Positions 11,151 to 22,386 of a stretch of DNA of 64,000 bases are shown piece after piece. Positions within the stretch are counted from its first letter, which is position 1; the number at the start of each line of letters is the position of its first letter. This DNA comes from Trileptium ribeirensis (Eukaryota; Nematoda; Enoplea; Enoplida; Thoracostomopsidae). The notes below the pieces were generated by a model. It had not been told where the DNA came from and did no database searches. It saw only the letters and a list, made by a program, of their open reading frames with translations. The DNA is taken from assembly GCA_030248225.1 (NCBI GenBank), contig JASANE010028506.1, forward strand, positions 1-64,000, in the 5' to 3' direction. A program made the translations under genes and the position numbers.

Positions 11151-12230
11151 ATACATAACTACATATAGTGCACAATTTCGGCGCACCAGCACCTGTTTGG
11201 ATGATATGTGTTGTACGCCTGAATATAATTGTGATTTATAACTTAACTCAAGGTGATTTTTCAGGAATGTTAACAGACCTTAATATCAGTAATCGTAACA
11301 TCTTTGGCTACACGCTCAAAATTCACTTTCTTGGCCATGAGACAAATACCTAGTCAGCAGAATTGATGTGAACGGTCACATTTATGCAAATCGTTGATAA
11401 ATCGAAGGCAGTACTATCCCGTTTTTGGCCATGTAGCAATCATAACACAATTCGCTTTGGAAAATCAACAGCATTATACAACCTAGTGCTAGAAAAGCAG
11501 TATAATTACGCAAGCCGCAACTGTTACGAAGTCAGGAATACGCTATCCCCTAGTACCATACGTAGCTGCTCCTTCGTACTGTCTATATTAATAATAAATC
11601 ACAAATGCTACAAACAAAACAGCGAAATTTTATTATTAGCACTGTTAAAGGCAGTTAATGCTATTATTTAACCATATTAACATTATGGAACAACCTCTTT
11701 TCACTGACTGACTCAAAATCTTTGGCCACAATCTTCTAATCGAAAACTAAAACTGCTATGAAAATACCACTAATTTGAGCTATCATTTAAAATTTATTTA
11801 AAATACCCACAAAAACTATTTTTTAGATTATCAGTTTCTTGTGTTTCGCAATGACCGTAGCGTTGCATGTTCGATGTCCGAAGGGATGAGGGAGATGGGA
11901 GGCAGCGGGGGTGGGAAGGGAGGTCCCGACGCCTTCGCAACATGCCCGACTCGCCCGCAGCGCCATGAGGAGAACGTCCCAGCAAGGAAAGGAGGTTAAC
12001 GGTTGGCGAAGAGGTCGGGTTCCGACGACTCAGTGGGCTAACACCTGTGAGCATGTATGAACAGTATAGTCACTACAATGGATTTAGTGACCATACTGGC
12101 TCACAGTTAAGCCATAGGCGCTTAAATGACCGTAAATATTATCCATATATTATATACATATGCTTCGTTACTATTTAAGTTTTTATTATAGCTCCTAAAA
12201 TATGTATATACATATTTCATAAAATCGGGT
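11151..12230. other. Gene-free stretch with a short GC-rich island
   Basis: Most of the interval is AT-rich with no recognisable features. From about 11870 to 12050 the sequence turns purine- and G-rich. It includes a short plus-strand frame starting ATGAGGAGAACG near 11965, and a minus-strand frame of 86 codons rich in Pro, Ser and Arg. Neither resembles a known protein to me. The island might be a first exon, or the 5' part of a mobile element. Confidence 0.35.
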
Positions 12231-12370
12231 GAAATTTTGACTAGATTAAAACTTCTTTATGCTTGCATCAAAAATAATTTTTCAACAGCTTCTTCGGTAT
12301 ACATAAATAAGCCACAGATAATCTTAAAGGTAAAAATGTGCTATTTCTTCTTTCAACTAAAATTATGGGG

Positions 12371-12946
12371 TCTTTTCGGTTATGCTCCCAGCCGGAATTT
12401 CGTTAATTTTGAAGGTACAGATAAAATTTTGGTACCAATCGATTCAGCTCGATGAGCTGATTTACAAGATATCCATTTTACCACATCCTTGACAATTTTT
12501 TGAAGTCCCCTTGGAAACCCAAACATTTTTTACGGAATATGTCATGTTGGGAACCGTTTCACTCGGCTTGAGCAAACAAATCGACCGGTGTTTAATTTAT
12601 TGCAATCCACCCCACCGTTAGAAGGTTATGAGGGTCCAAGTAACCCTGATGGGCCGTACTTATAACATGAGAAAAAGAACAGCTTAGAACTGGAGTTCGT
12701 GGGCGACAGCACCCGGCTTAGTGTGTGTCTCATATGAAGACCTTAGCTTAGGCTAAGACTAAGGCTTAGTATACCCACAGCGCAAAAAAATCTAAAAAAA
12801 ATTTGTCAGGGATGTGGGTAAAACGGGTACTTTCTGAACCAGCTCATCCAGCTGAATCGATTGGTACCAAAATTTTATCTGTACCTGACGAAATTAATGT
12901 CTGTAGTGACGAAATTCCGGCTGGGATGGGCGGATAAGCGAAAAGA
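12371..12946. repeat. Inverted-repeat element with 36-bp perfect arms
   Basis: Positions 12414-12449 and 12850-12885 are perfect reverse complements over 36 bp (core GGTACC flanked by AAAATTTT and ATCGATTCAGCT). A second arm pair lies outside them, 'agccggaatttcg' near 12390 and its complement near 12910. The roughly 400-bp loop contains 'ccttagcttaggctaagactaaggcttag', which recurs at 50025-50060. It is non-coding and may be a foldback-type mobile element. Confidence 0.75.
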
Positions 12947-13070
12947 CCCAGATTATGTAACGTTGCCCTTAATGTGCAATTGATACTGGCATATTCCGGT
13001 ACTGTGAATATCACTAGATTAAGCGGAGATGCATAGGTGTTTCGATAGCTAAAAATAATCAAACGTGAAA

Positions 13071-14490
13071 GCGAACTAGGACACGATTCAGTTACAAAAA
13101 ACAGGCTTGCTCTGTCAATTTCTTCGCTTGCTAGAGTAAGTAGTTCTGATGATATCTATGTATATCTAAGCAATTTAGCCTGGGACAGCATTTGTAAACT
13201 AGAAAACGTTCGACGCTTCAGAATTGACCGAAATTTCGCTTATTCCAAACTGAACAAAATTTCAATCGATTAATTTGCACTTATGTAGTTCTAATAGCGA
13301 CTGCACAAATCCTTAACCGTAATACGGATACTGTATCAACTGACCAGGGTTCGTTTACGGAAAAAATCAAAGCTTTACTGTTCGGCGAAAAATAGCAGAA
13401 AACAGTTTTTTGCGAAATTAAATCCCGTTGTTGATTATTAATGCTTGAATCTTTCCAATGGGCAGAGTAATGCGAAAACAACGCGGTGGATATATCGATA
13501 GTACGAGTACGTATAATCATTTGGTTCGTATTAATTGTGAAAGAACTGCATTTTTAGTATTGTGTAGACTTACTAACTGGTGTCAAACTGCCCGCCGTCA
13601 AGTGATGCTGGATTAGTATAAATTAATACAATAGAGTATGCAATTTAAGTCTAAGATCCAAATGTCGAGTGATTTGGATTATGACCCGTCGTGGTAAACA
13701 TGGCATACATACATGCCGACAGGTTTCTATCTCAGCAGGTAAACGGAACGGTGCCGCGAGTGGGATGGTGGCCAATCACCAAGGCGTGTAACCCCTAGGT
13801 TTTTGGTTTTTCTTGGGGGGGTTAATTATATGGGTAAAAAAAACTGCAGTCCATCGACCTGTCGGCATGTTTGCCTTGCCTGTGTCTGCTTAGTTTACTC
13901 AGTATGCGCCAATTTTATTCAGTCTGCTTAGCTAGTTCAATACGCGCCTAAATTTACAATCGTTTAAAAGTTTCTGATGCGGTGGAGGAAGCAGGCCATG
14001 CTTATGCTAAGATTATAAATTTAGTCTATGCTTGGAAGAAAAAGTTATACCATTTCTAATATATAAATCATACGCATGAAATGTAAAGGCTGTGTAAACG
14101 GGTGTAAATAATGCTCACGGCCGTAATATTTTGTTGCATAACGGCTTTCCAACTATTTTCGACTCTAAAATCCTGAAATAGTTTTTATCGGGGAGGAGGG
14201 GGTAGGAAAGCATTATTTTTCCCAATGCCCAACCCTGCAACTGACCGTACTGCCCAATGCAGGTGTCCATTTGAACTGTAGTTGTTTATGTTCCGAAGTT
14301 CAATTTTCAAATATGAGTACTGCGTGCATTTTAATAAGAAAACCAGTAAAAGCAATCATAGATCAGAAACCATTATAGTGTTGTCGTCACACTTTTAGCT
14401 TGGACATAACCAAAAGCACGAAGAGGCACAATTACTGGACTAATTATGCTTGCTGCAAAATTCTACTATCCTTGCTTTTATAAAGCTAAA
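13071..14490. other. Gene-free 3' flank of the NUDCD1 homologue, with a short inverted repeat
   Basis: No protein-coding region is recognised. A 14-bp perfect inverted repeat (ACATGCCGACAGGT at 13711-13724 and its complement at 13857-13870) encloses about 132 bp with a T/G-rich centre. The rest is ordinary AT-rich sequence. Confidence 0.5.
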
Positions 14491-14493
14491 TGG

Positions 14494-14499
14494 TTTAAT
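14494..14499 (-). terminator. Candidate poly(A) signal ATTAAA for the NUDCD1 homologue
   Basis: On the minus strand ATTAAA lies about 156 bases past the stop codon at 14655. It is the first canonical or near-canonical signal I see on that strand after the gene. Chance occurrence in AT-rich DNA is likely, so confidence is low. Confidence 0.25.
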
Positions 14500-14654
14500 A
14501 CAGGCAATGTTGTATGTTTTTTGGACACTGACTCCACTAAGATCCAGCGGTATTTGGAAATTTTGCTTCTCTTTACCTTAATACGTGGTGATCTTACTAC
14601 CTCAAAGGCAAGTTATACGTCACCACCATCAAACCTCCGCTCATTCTCAGCTCA

Positions 14655-15179
14655 TCAAACTGCCTCGCTCGCCGTTGTAACAACCAAAGCGTAAATCTTC
14701 CGCGCGGTCGCTAAAAACAGCACTCGATCCGTAGCGACGACTCCCAAAATCGAATCACTATCACCGTCAAGCGAGACAACGTACTGTTTGGCAATTTTAG
14801 CAACTCTATGCCCGGTTTTGCGATTTCGCAGCTCGGCTCCAGCTCCAATCGGCAACGGACTACAATAAATGTACACATGTTTCGCCGTGTCAACAATCGC
14901 TGCGTAGCGCGGAGCCATCAAAGACGATGGTGGACAAACGGTATACTTTCGTTGTTGCTTCGAGGCTTGAACAAATCCTAGCGCATGAAGGGTTCCACAA
15001 TGAGTAATCGAAAACTGGGGAGCAGTGCTGCCGGACGCTGTCGACGGTTGAATTTCCGGACGCCACAGGATGCCGTCAACATCGTGTCGCAAACAAATAC
15101 AACCGTTTAGTACTTCATGATTAGCAGAAAACGAGCATCGACCTGATGTAAAAAGGACCTGATGACAACTGACATCAAT
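14655..15179 (-). CDS. NUDCD1: NUDCD1 homologue, last coding exon
   Basis: This exon encodes the C-terminal propeller part of the NudC domain-containing protein 1 homologue, 174 codons and a stop. On the minus strand it starts after the acceptor TTTTCGTTTCAG in phase 0, fitting the phase-0 end of the exon at 17699. Family hallmarks are CICLRHDVDGILW, LGFVQASKQQRKY, a VYIY strand, RNRKTG, and AKQYVVSLDGDSDSILGV near the end. I recognise these from the vertebrate protein, where the same blocks occur in the same order. The segment ahead of CICLRHD (HQVLFTSG...) also fits. The protein is thought to work with NudC-type co-chaperone functions and Hsp90, but nothing here tests that. The match over about 120 residues makes the identity very likely. 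Confidence 0.93.
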   Translation of the reverse strand: MDVSCHQVLFTSGRCSFSANHEVLNGCICLRHDVDGILWRPEIQPSTASGSTAPQFSITHCGTLHALGFVQASKQQRKYTVCPPSSLMAPRYAAIVDTAKHVYIYCSPLPIGAGAELRNRKTGHRVAKIAKQYVVSLDGDSDSILGVVATDRVLFLATARKIYALVVTTASEAV

Positions 15180-15528
15180 CTGAAACGAAAACAGCTACGG
15201 AAGGCTTGGGTATTGTGTAGTACGAATATATTCAGTCGTAAATGCATGAGTAAACTTAAGCTGCGCCGCCTACCATCATCTTTTGACATCATGTATAAAC
15301 TGTTGTTAGAGAACAAACTAATAGTTGCAATAGCCTAACGCCATTTCCAAGCTTTTCCGTTCTACGAACGTTTCGTATCTAATTATAAAAACGTTTAAGT
15401 TATGGTAAACACAATGCACCTTTTTACATTTCCACCATCACTGCATTCCGAAACGCTAAATTAGGCTACTTGTATTTTGAAATTTTTTGTTATGCTAACA
15501 CAATTCTTGATATTTACTAGTCTGATTA

Positions 15529-16568
15529 GTTCGCGAACAGTTTTATGATGTATACAATCCTATAAATTTTGTGTGCGAACACACCGAGCTTTCTTACGCA
15601 AAAAATGTTCGCGGACATAAAGTACTGTTGAGATCAAGCTGTTCGCGAACATACATATATGTCGTAATACTGTGTGAATACTAAAAAGCATATTAACTAT
15701 GTGTTCAGTGTTCGCGAACGTCTGTCCATAACTATAAGGTGCTAACACTGTTTGAATACTAAAAATAATATTAACTACTGTGTTTAATGTTCGCAAACTT
15801 GTCAATAAATTATGTTCACAACCGTATATTACAAATAATGCTAGAGAGAAATATGTAAAAACAACAGGGGAATAGCTATTTTCAGACAATACACGTATTT
15901 TATTGTTACATAATATTTGTTTCAATGTAAATACAATAAAGAAATATATATTATACGAAGCCCCGGCGCGTTCATCAAGCTGGAAATACTTATGGCGCTC
16001 AAGCGCGCTGCGAACACGCAATATGGGACGTGGATCATATGAGGAATACCCCTTCCCTCTGGCTACGGCTCTAGATGCAGTGTAAACACTATATATCATA
16101 GGTAGAAGCTTCTATGAGTGTTGGACACGCCTCCTAAGTTATATTCATACTCCCTGAGGCGAGTTATAATATATAGTAAAGTGTTCGCGAACGCTAGGGT
16201 AAAGTTTTATGAAAATGTTATTTTCTGTTCGCGAACATTCACATGATGTAAGGGGATGACAGTTCGCGATCTATATATTTTAGAATTTGTTATACATCTG
16301 TTTTATGTGCCTTTCTATCCCTTGTTTATCACCCGTGTGTTCACACATGATATGAAGGACGTTCGCGAACATTATGTTCGAACGCTGACGTTAGTATATA
16401 TTAAAACGAGCAGGTTCGCGAACATCATATGTGAAGGTTCCATATTTATATACTGGTATCACAGTTCAGTCAAAAGAAGCCAGAATTTGCACTTAAGTTA
16501 TAATGCGTACGGAGATAGCAAACGTTTTGCATATATCTATATGTATTGTAATATTTTTGTTCGCGAAC
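15529..16568. promoter_or_regulatory. Cluster of GTTCGCGAAC palindromes in the last intron
   Basis: Eight perfect copies of the 10-bp palindrome GTTCGCGAAC start at 15529, 15641, 15710, 16183, 16227, 16361, 16414 and 16559. Near copies lie at 15607 (GTTCGCGGAC), 15789 (GTTCGCAAAC) and 16262 (GTTCGCGATC). Several are followed by AT, giving GTTCGCGAACAT. Some of the intervening sequence is also repeated ('gaatactaaaaa.catattaacta' near 15680 and 15755), so part of the cluster arose by tandem duplication. The palindromes could be binding sites for a dimeric protein or remnants of a satellite; the function is unknown. A 179-codon minus-strand frame (15560-16099) overlaps the cluster. Confidence 0.8.
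15560..16099 (-). other. Uncharacterised 179-codon open frame overlapping the palindrome cluster
   Basis: The N-terminal third (about 16099-15965) has balanced, coding-like composition, including GKGYSSYDPRPILRVRSAL and ERHKYFQLDERAGA. The remainder is hydrophobic and built from the repeated palindrome region. It lies in the last intron of the NUDCD1 homologue on the same strand. No family is recognised. It could be a relic exon from another element fused by chance to an open repeat frame. Confidence 0.2.
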
Positions 16569-17698
16569 CAGGATATGAAACTCAAAAGTAGCACGTTTGC
16601 GTTCACTATCAAAATCATAAATTCAGAAGTTTAAATTCCAAACGGCCAGTAAGATGGTCGCTAACATTTTTGAAGTAATCAATAAACGGGCAATTTGTTG
16701 TTCGTTAACGTTTTGGAACGGTTGACCAAAAGCCATTATTTCTGTTCTCAGAGAATTTTACGGATTGGCTGTACACCGAACAAGCGATTGCCAATCGCTA
16801 ATTTCAAAATAGGATGGTAGGCGACGCAGGTTAAGTTTACTAATGCAAAAGCGTATTTTGTTCGAAACATGTTATTTTATGTAAAATTTGACGGTAAAAA
16901 GTAAATAAAACGACTTAAAAAGAATGTCATCGCAACTGTGGTCAAAGAATAGGAATAAGAGCATTCATTCTAAGAATAAGAAATATTGAACCAACCATAC
17001 AGGTTGAATCATTATTTCGAATCAATACACATTGCAGTAATTTAAAAGACCTAGTCTACATAAATGCAGTCAAAATAGCGAAATATCATGCACATCAGAA
17101 ACATTGCGTTGCTGAATACCGAACACCCAATTAATATTCTAAATCAAGACTGGGACTTCATCGACAAAAGATACAAACGAAGTTAATTGTAATTGTTTTC
17201 GGCGTTAATTTGGCAGTAAGGAAATATTTTAAATATAATTACGAATAACTCTAACTGTATTAATTCGGTGGAACGTTTTATGTACATCATTTGTAGTGCG
17301 CAAACGGTTCGTGGCGTACTAATTATGTGCAAATAGTTTTTGCATCTACAAAAAAGCTCAAAAATATCGCAAAAATTTTAGACACAAAGCGAAACAAACA
17401 ACACTGATCTTTGTGCCTTATCGAAGTGCGTTATTCCCTCGAAATCTTTATCACAACTTCAATAATGTTTAATGTGGTCAACGTACGCCATAATAACTGG
17501 CTGTTCGGCCCGCTGTCTAAAACGGTTGGCCTACGGTTCTCGTGGCCGTCGTCCAACACTACTAAAGTTATTTAGTAATTTGTTCACTATATTTCTTAAA
17601 AAATTTATCAATAATCCTACGCTCCAGTGAACTGCATGAGCAAAAACTATCAGTGAACATAAATGTAGGACAGAAAATAAAATAAAACCGAAACAAAC

Positions 17699-17821
17699 TT
17701 CACAAACGATCTGATGCCTATCGCCATCGAACCACGATAAAAACATTGCCTCGGAGGGCAAGTCGTCGCATTCTTCGAAATTTTCAGTGCTGTAAATTGG
17801 CTGACCTTGATCGTTTGAAAC
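17699..17821 (-). CDS. NUDCD1: NUDCD1 homologue, exon encoding the post-CS propeller strand
   Basis: This 123-bp exon (41 codons, phase 0 at both ends) lies between acceptor TTTTCTAG and donor GAA|GTTTGT on the minus strand. It encodes ENFEECDDLPSEAMFLSWFDG, corresponding to the conserved EECD...FDG block that follows the CS domain in NUDCD1. Phases agree with the exons at 20476-20647 and 14655-15179. The acceptor is strong (branch-like TTTTCTAG). The intron downstream carries the GTTCGCGAAC cluster. Confidence 0.85.
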
Positions 17822-20475
17822 CTAGAAAATTATCCTAGGAAAGTACAATTCTTCGATTATGCAACGTGAATTCTTCTTTTGGTTCTTGAATTCAATTCTT
17901 CGATTTTGATTGAAATAAAACTCTAGGACTTCATTTTCATGATCGTGAGACAAAAATAAAAGGCACGATATATACGCCTATGCATTTCGTGACATATTAG
18001 CCACTATTTGCCTGGGTTAAAATGACAGCGCATCACTTCCAGAATCCCCGTCCAGCTTTTAATGTTTTTGATACAGTTCTTTCCGAATGTCAGTTGTTTT
18101 AGGCGACTAGCACGAATGCCAATTTGGCACAGGAAGTCAATCATAGCTTTTGACTGTTTGATAAAGCTTCATGGGGGTGTCTTCGGGACGCCATCCTGTT
18201 CCATGTGTCTCCAAGGCAATACAATCTTTCATTATGCGGTGTATCGCAAATCTTTTATTATACGTTGTATCGCATCATTTGCTCGTCTGTGTCAAGTACA
18301 TGTTGGCGAATCAAACAATGACTGTCCCTGTGATCTTGTTTCGGTACCACGCTAGTAACAGTGCGCTTTCTAGGAATCTGAGTCTTGATAACAGGGTCTT
18401 GTCAACTTTCATTAGATCACACTATTCTCTCGCAAGCGAATGGAAACAGAGCGAGCACGGCCATTACGAAATATTCTAAGCTTTAAATATTACCCAAATA
18501 CACACAATCATGCTAAAATCCAAAAATCGGTGTTTTGTGAATGGGTCGGACAACTCCAAAACCAGCCATACCCCCTGAATGGATACGATACAGCAACAAC
18601 ACAGCTCTGTGGCGGCAATACCATCGTATTCAAGGCCCTTGAAAACCATAAAATAATGTTTTCACGCCTACCCACACCATGCAATAACGTGCGACAAAAG
18701 CGAAAAGATGTTTTGTTATAATTGGTCGGCAGACGTTAAGGTACCCCATATCCGCGTGGAAGGATACGATACAGCAACAACAGCTCTCGGACAGCAATAC
18801 CAGCCTATTCAGCGTGCTTGAAAACCTAAATATTCTGATGCGCCCACCGCGCATTAACATGCCACAAAGGGAAAAACGGTGTTCCCTGAGAATACGCCGG
18901 CACACTCTGAAATGCCCTATATACCAATGGCACGACATCACGCAGCAATCATTGGTCTCGACAGCAATAAAGTTGTATTTAACATACGTACTCAAAAACT
19001 ATATTAGGATGTGGTGATGCTCGTACACCCGCAATAGCATGCCGGAAACCAAAAAATGGTGTTATGCGGAAACGGGTCGACATACCCTATTTGGATCCAT
19101 AGTGGCAAAGGTAGTCGCCTGATAAAAAGTTACATACTGCAAACCTGTAGCTCTTAATATGGCCTGCATTTTTAGCTGCGAAGCCCCTATTTCGAGATAC
19201 TGATCGAGAAAAACCCGTCCAATCAAATTAAAAAATATGGTCCTAGAGGTCTTTGGGGCCCCTTTTGGGGGTTAGCGTCTAAAGGTCACAAAAGACTGAA
19301 TTTGTGACCAAATATAAATACGAAGACCCATCAATCTGGTGATGAGTCATGATCTCCACTTTTTTCCTTTCTGCCACAAGCAAAGCTACAAGTGGAAACT
19401 TATCTTCGCTCGCTCTGTTTCAATTATGTGGCGCTGCTGCCCCCTTTGGAGCGTGGCATACTAGGTACTTCCATTTACTATCGTTGTGTTTCTTGAGGGC
19501 TCCTTTCGCTGTGAGCAGCGACTGAATGCATTGGACTATTGTCTATCTCGCTGTTCCACTCGCTAACTTCTGGATCTAGCTCTTACTCCTCCAAAACAAC
19601 GAAGAAAATAAGTTTCGAAAAGCTTTGTAAAATAACAGGTATGTAGTAAAGTCTACTATTGCACACCAACATCCTTATGGCTTAGGCGGCTGACTGGACT
19701 AACAACATTTAAATTGCGATCAGCATTGAGCTAAGGTATTTGTTGCGCAATGTATAAAGCCAGATTTAATTTACAAAACATTCCGTTACTGTAATCTTAG
19801 AATGAGCTAACTAACTATAACATTTCGTAATACCCGAGGCGAAATCCACACCCATTTTTATTGAACAAATAAAAAATGCGGTTTGGTTCTTTGCTACTCC
19901 TGAATTAGCAACTTTCAGTCATGATAATTCAATGAATTTACTAACTTCTAATCAGAATTTGCCTCTGTTCGTAACAAATTTAATGCAATTGTGACGCCAT
20001 AAACGAGTCATTCACATAGTAAATCGGCATTTATTATTCCCGATCACAATAGTTTTTAATTCAAATGCAACAAAATTTGACGTGAAGAGAAAATTTTTTC
20101 AAGTAATAAGAAACTGTTTAGTAAGGTAGTTATTTTACAAAAGTCAACGGGGTCATCTTAAGTTTCGCGGCGCAAAGAAGTACTCATTTGAGCTACAATA
20201 TCCGATGTTCAATACATCAATTCCAGTTTACATTTGGCAGAAGGTTACAGTTCGTCTGTGTCCTCAGCATGACAAACCTAAAACAGCTACTAGACGCGAC
20301 GAATGCACTACATGTTGTATATATTCAATGAACTGAATTCCTGTGCAGAGTTGTTGTCATTCCTAGTCGCAGGTGACCCAGTGCTCAACAACTATAAAGA
20401 AGAGAAGATGAAGATCAGCTGGAACATATGCAGCATACTATATCTAATCAGAGAGGGAGAGGTGTATTTCAATAC
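17822..20475. other. NUDCD1 intron, 2.65 kb
   Basis: It contains a tandem array of roughly 180-bp units (about 18430-19440) and otherwise AT-rich unique-looking sequence. I see no nested gene; the 121-codon minus-strand frame at 18630-18995 lies within the tandem array and is an artefact of it. Confidence 0.6.
18430..19440 (+). repeat. Tandem array related to dispersed family A
   Basis: Units of about 170-190 bp repeat near 18535, 18715, 18880 and 19060. Each contains some version of GGATACGATACAGCAACAA, AGCAATACCA.C.TATTCA..G.GCTTGAAAACC and a CAT-GC rich block (AACATGCCACAAAGGGAAAAACGGTGTT). The words 'cgtattcagcgtgcttg' and 'aacatgccgaaa' also appear in family A copies at 21.6, 41.9 and 43.3 kb, so the array looks like an expanded subregion of that family. 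The block is bounded by 'gcaagcgaatggaaacagagcg' and 'gctcgctctgtttcaatta' (inverted to each other). Confidence 0.7.
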
Positions 20476-20647
20476 CAGCTCTTTTTCTGCCCTTCCACTA
20501 GATGGACCAAATTGAGCCAATCGTTCGTGAAATTGCTCAACAACGCCAGGATCGGGTACGAACTGCCCTCGTCGATCACCAACAACAAATTCGGTCCACG
20601 CTCCGAATGACTCAACATCAGTGGCACGTGATAGCGTAATTTCGATC
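20476..20647 (-). CDS. NUDCD1: NUDCD1 homologue, exon for the C-terminal half of the CS domain
   Basis: This 172-bp exon has acceptor TTTTTACAG|G and donor CTG|GTATTG. It supplies the last base of a split Arg codon and 57 codons. It encodes IEITLSRATD (final CS strands), then AWTEFVVGDRRGQFV, the W.E.V.GD..G block typical of NUDCD1, then a helix (VVEQFHERLAQF). The upstream exon ends in phase 2 and the downstream one starts in phase 0, both as required. CS domains bind client proteins or Hsp90 in related proteins; that role here is by family only. Confidence 0.92.
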
Positions 20648-20859
20648 CTGTAAAAATGCAAAATTTATTGATCACAAAATCGATATTCCGTTAGAAAATG
20701 TTCAAAAGTCTTAAACGAATAACTAGTAGCTTGTCTTATCACCTTAGTGGTGAATTATTCCAAGGCAGTGTTGAATATGTAATATTTTGAGTTTCATGGG
20801 CTCATTTAAAAAATCCGTTCTGACCCATATCCCACATCCTATAAAGCAAATTATCGCAC

Positions 20860-21083
20860 CAAAGAACTATCACCATCTTATAGAGAATTCTTTGATCCAC
20901 AAAATTAGCCTAGGCATACTCAGATATCTTCACCGGCTAGCGAGATACGACAGAAAAGCAATTTTGATCCAAACCTCATCTAAAAAGCAGCGTATCAAAG
21001 AACTATGTACCATCTTCCAGAGACTTATTTGGTCCGCAAAATGAGTACAGCTTCACTCAGATATCTACACCGGATATCAAGAT
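20860..21083 (+). repeat. Two-unit tandem duplication, 136-bp period
   Basis: A block beginning CAAAGAACTAT and ending in ACTCAGATATC(T)..CACCGG...GAGATAC at 20860-20947 is repeated at 20996-21083 with about three-quarters of positions conserved by eye. It is non-coding and lies inside the intron. Confidence 0.7.
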
Positions 21084-21404
21084 ACAACAAAAACGTCCCT
21101 TCGCGACCCGACCCGCACACTTTCGGATGGGAGATGTTCTAATCAAGCCTCGCCAGCATTCAAAGGACCCTAATTATAAATTTTCAAGTGAGGTATCGCG
21201 CGAATCAATCCTGCCCTGCCCTGCCAATGTAGAGTTATGCGTGTAACCCTGTACACCCAATAAAAATATTGTCAAACTTTACTATTCCAGCTAGGAAGAA
21301 TTCTCCCATTCGATTGTTTCACTTTCTACATCCAGAATTCAAATATTATAGCCATGCAGGGCAACTAATGTAGGCCAGTTTCTACAGAAAAGATCTAAAA
21401 AGCT

Positions 21405-22070
21405 ATGATATTATTCGTGCTGCACTCTAGACAATCAAACCATCGTATTCACCTTACCGAAAAACCTATATATACCAGTCTTGATTCCCTGCAAGCAATA
21501 AAAACCAAACAAATAAGGCTAACTATATTTCGGCAAACGTGTTCCTTGATCGTCAAATCCTTCAAATGTCATCATATGGTATATAATAATATGGTATGGA
21601 CTCTAAATACTAAAGAGTTATCGTATTCAGTGTGCTTGATAAGGTGACAGACACTCGTTGTGAGGTAACAACAGTCAACAACATGCCGAAATTTGAAAAA
21701 TCGTTATTTCCGGCTAAGAGTCAACGAGTCGTATTCGAGCACACAGCGACATTATAGGGAGTGCTCCCGCAGAAAAGTCGTGGTCAGCAAAGTTGTAATC
21801 TCGATTAGATGATTCCACGTGTCGGTTTCTTGAAGGAAAATCTGTGTCGCGTGATATGGTTTGCGAAACTAGTACCCGTATTGTCAAATATGGCCAAGAA
21901 TCTTAAAAACATATTTTTATCATTTTGACCCCGAAGACGGGGTCGCAGCTGTTCGCGTTCAACTAAACGGCACATCCTCATCACTTTTGGTGGTGAATAA
22001 ATATAATTTGTTGAAATTTATCCCACCGAAGATAAATTATTATGAGCTACAAAAACAGACAAGAAAAACT
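21405..22070 (+). repeat. Dispersed repeat family A, long copy, plus orientation
   Basis: It contains in order CAATCAAACCATCGTATTC, CTTACCGAAAAACC, CGTATTCAGTGTGCTTG, AACATGCCGAAATTTG, AAGTCGTGGTCAGCAAAGTTGTA, CAAATATGGCCAAGAATC, CATTTTGACC and GCAGCTGTTCGCGTTCAACTAA. The same series appears reversed at 23705-24560. The two copies flank two NUDCD1 exons as an inverted pair. Confidence 0.8.
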
Positions 22071-22386
22071 AATTTTCACGATATTTCCGTTCCGTTCCAA
22101 TTACGATTGGAATGACTTGCTAACAGAATCGTGGTGGCAGTTACAACTCCTAGTACTATCAGTGTCGAAAATATGTACACATTTGCAAAAAAGGCCAAAA
22201 TTAAAACCATCCTAGAGATTTTCACCGAGAATGAACAAGAGTCCCAGGGAAATCTCAAAACTTTTTCGGCAAGTGAAAATGCCACCATATTTTCGCAATT
22301 CCAAACGAAGGCAACAGATTTTGACGATGCAAACTACATATTTACAACAACAACTGCTCCAAAATACCAAAAAAATAAATCCATAC

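Larger units (their letters stand above)
20648..22386. other. NUDCD1 intron, 1.74 kb
   Basis: It holds a 136-bp tandem duplication (20860-21083) and a plus-orientation family A copy (21405-22070). No nested gene is recognised. Confidence 0.6.
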
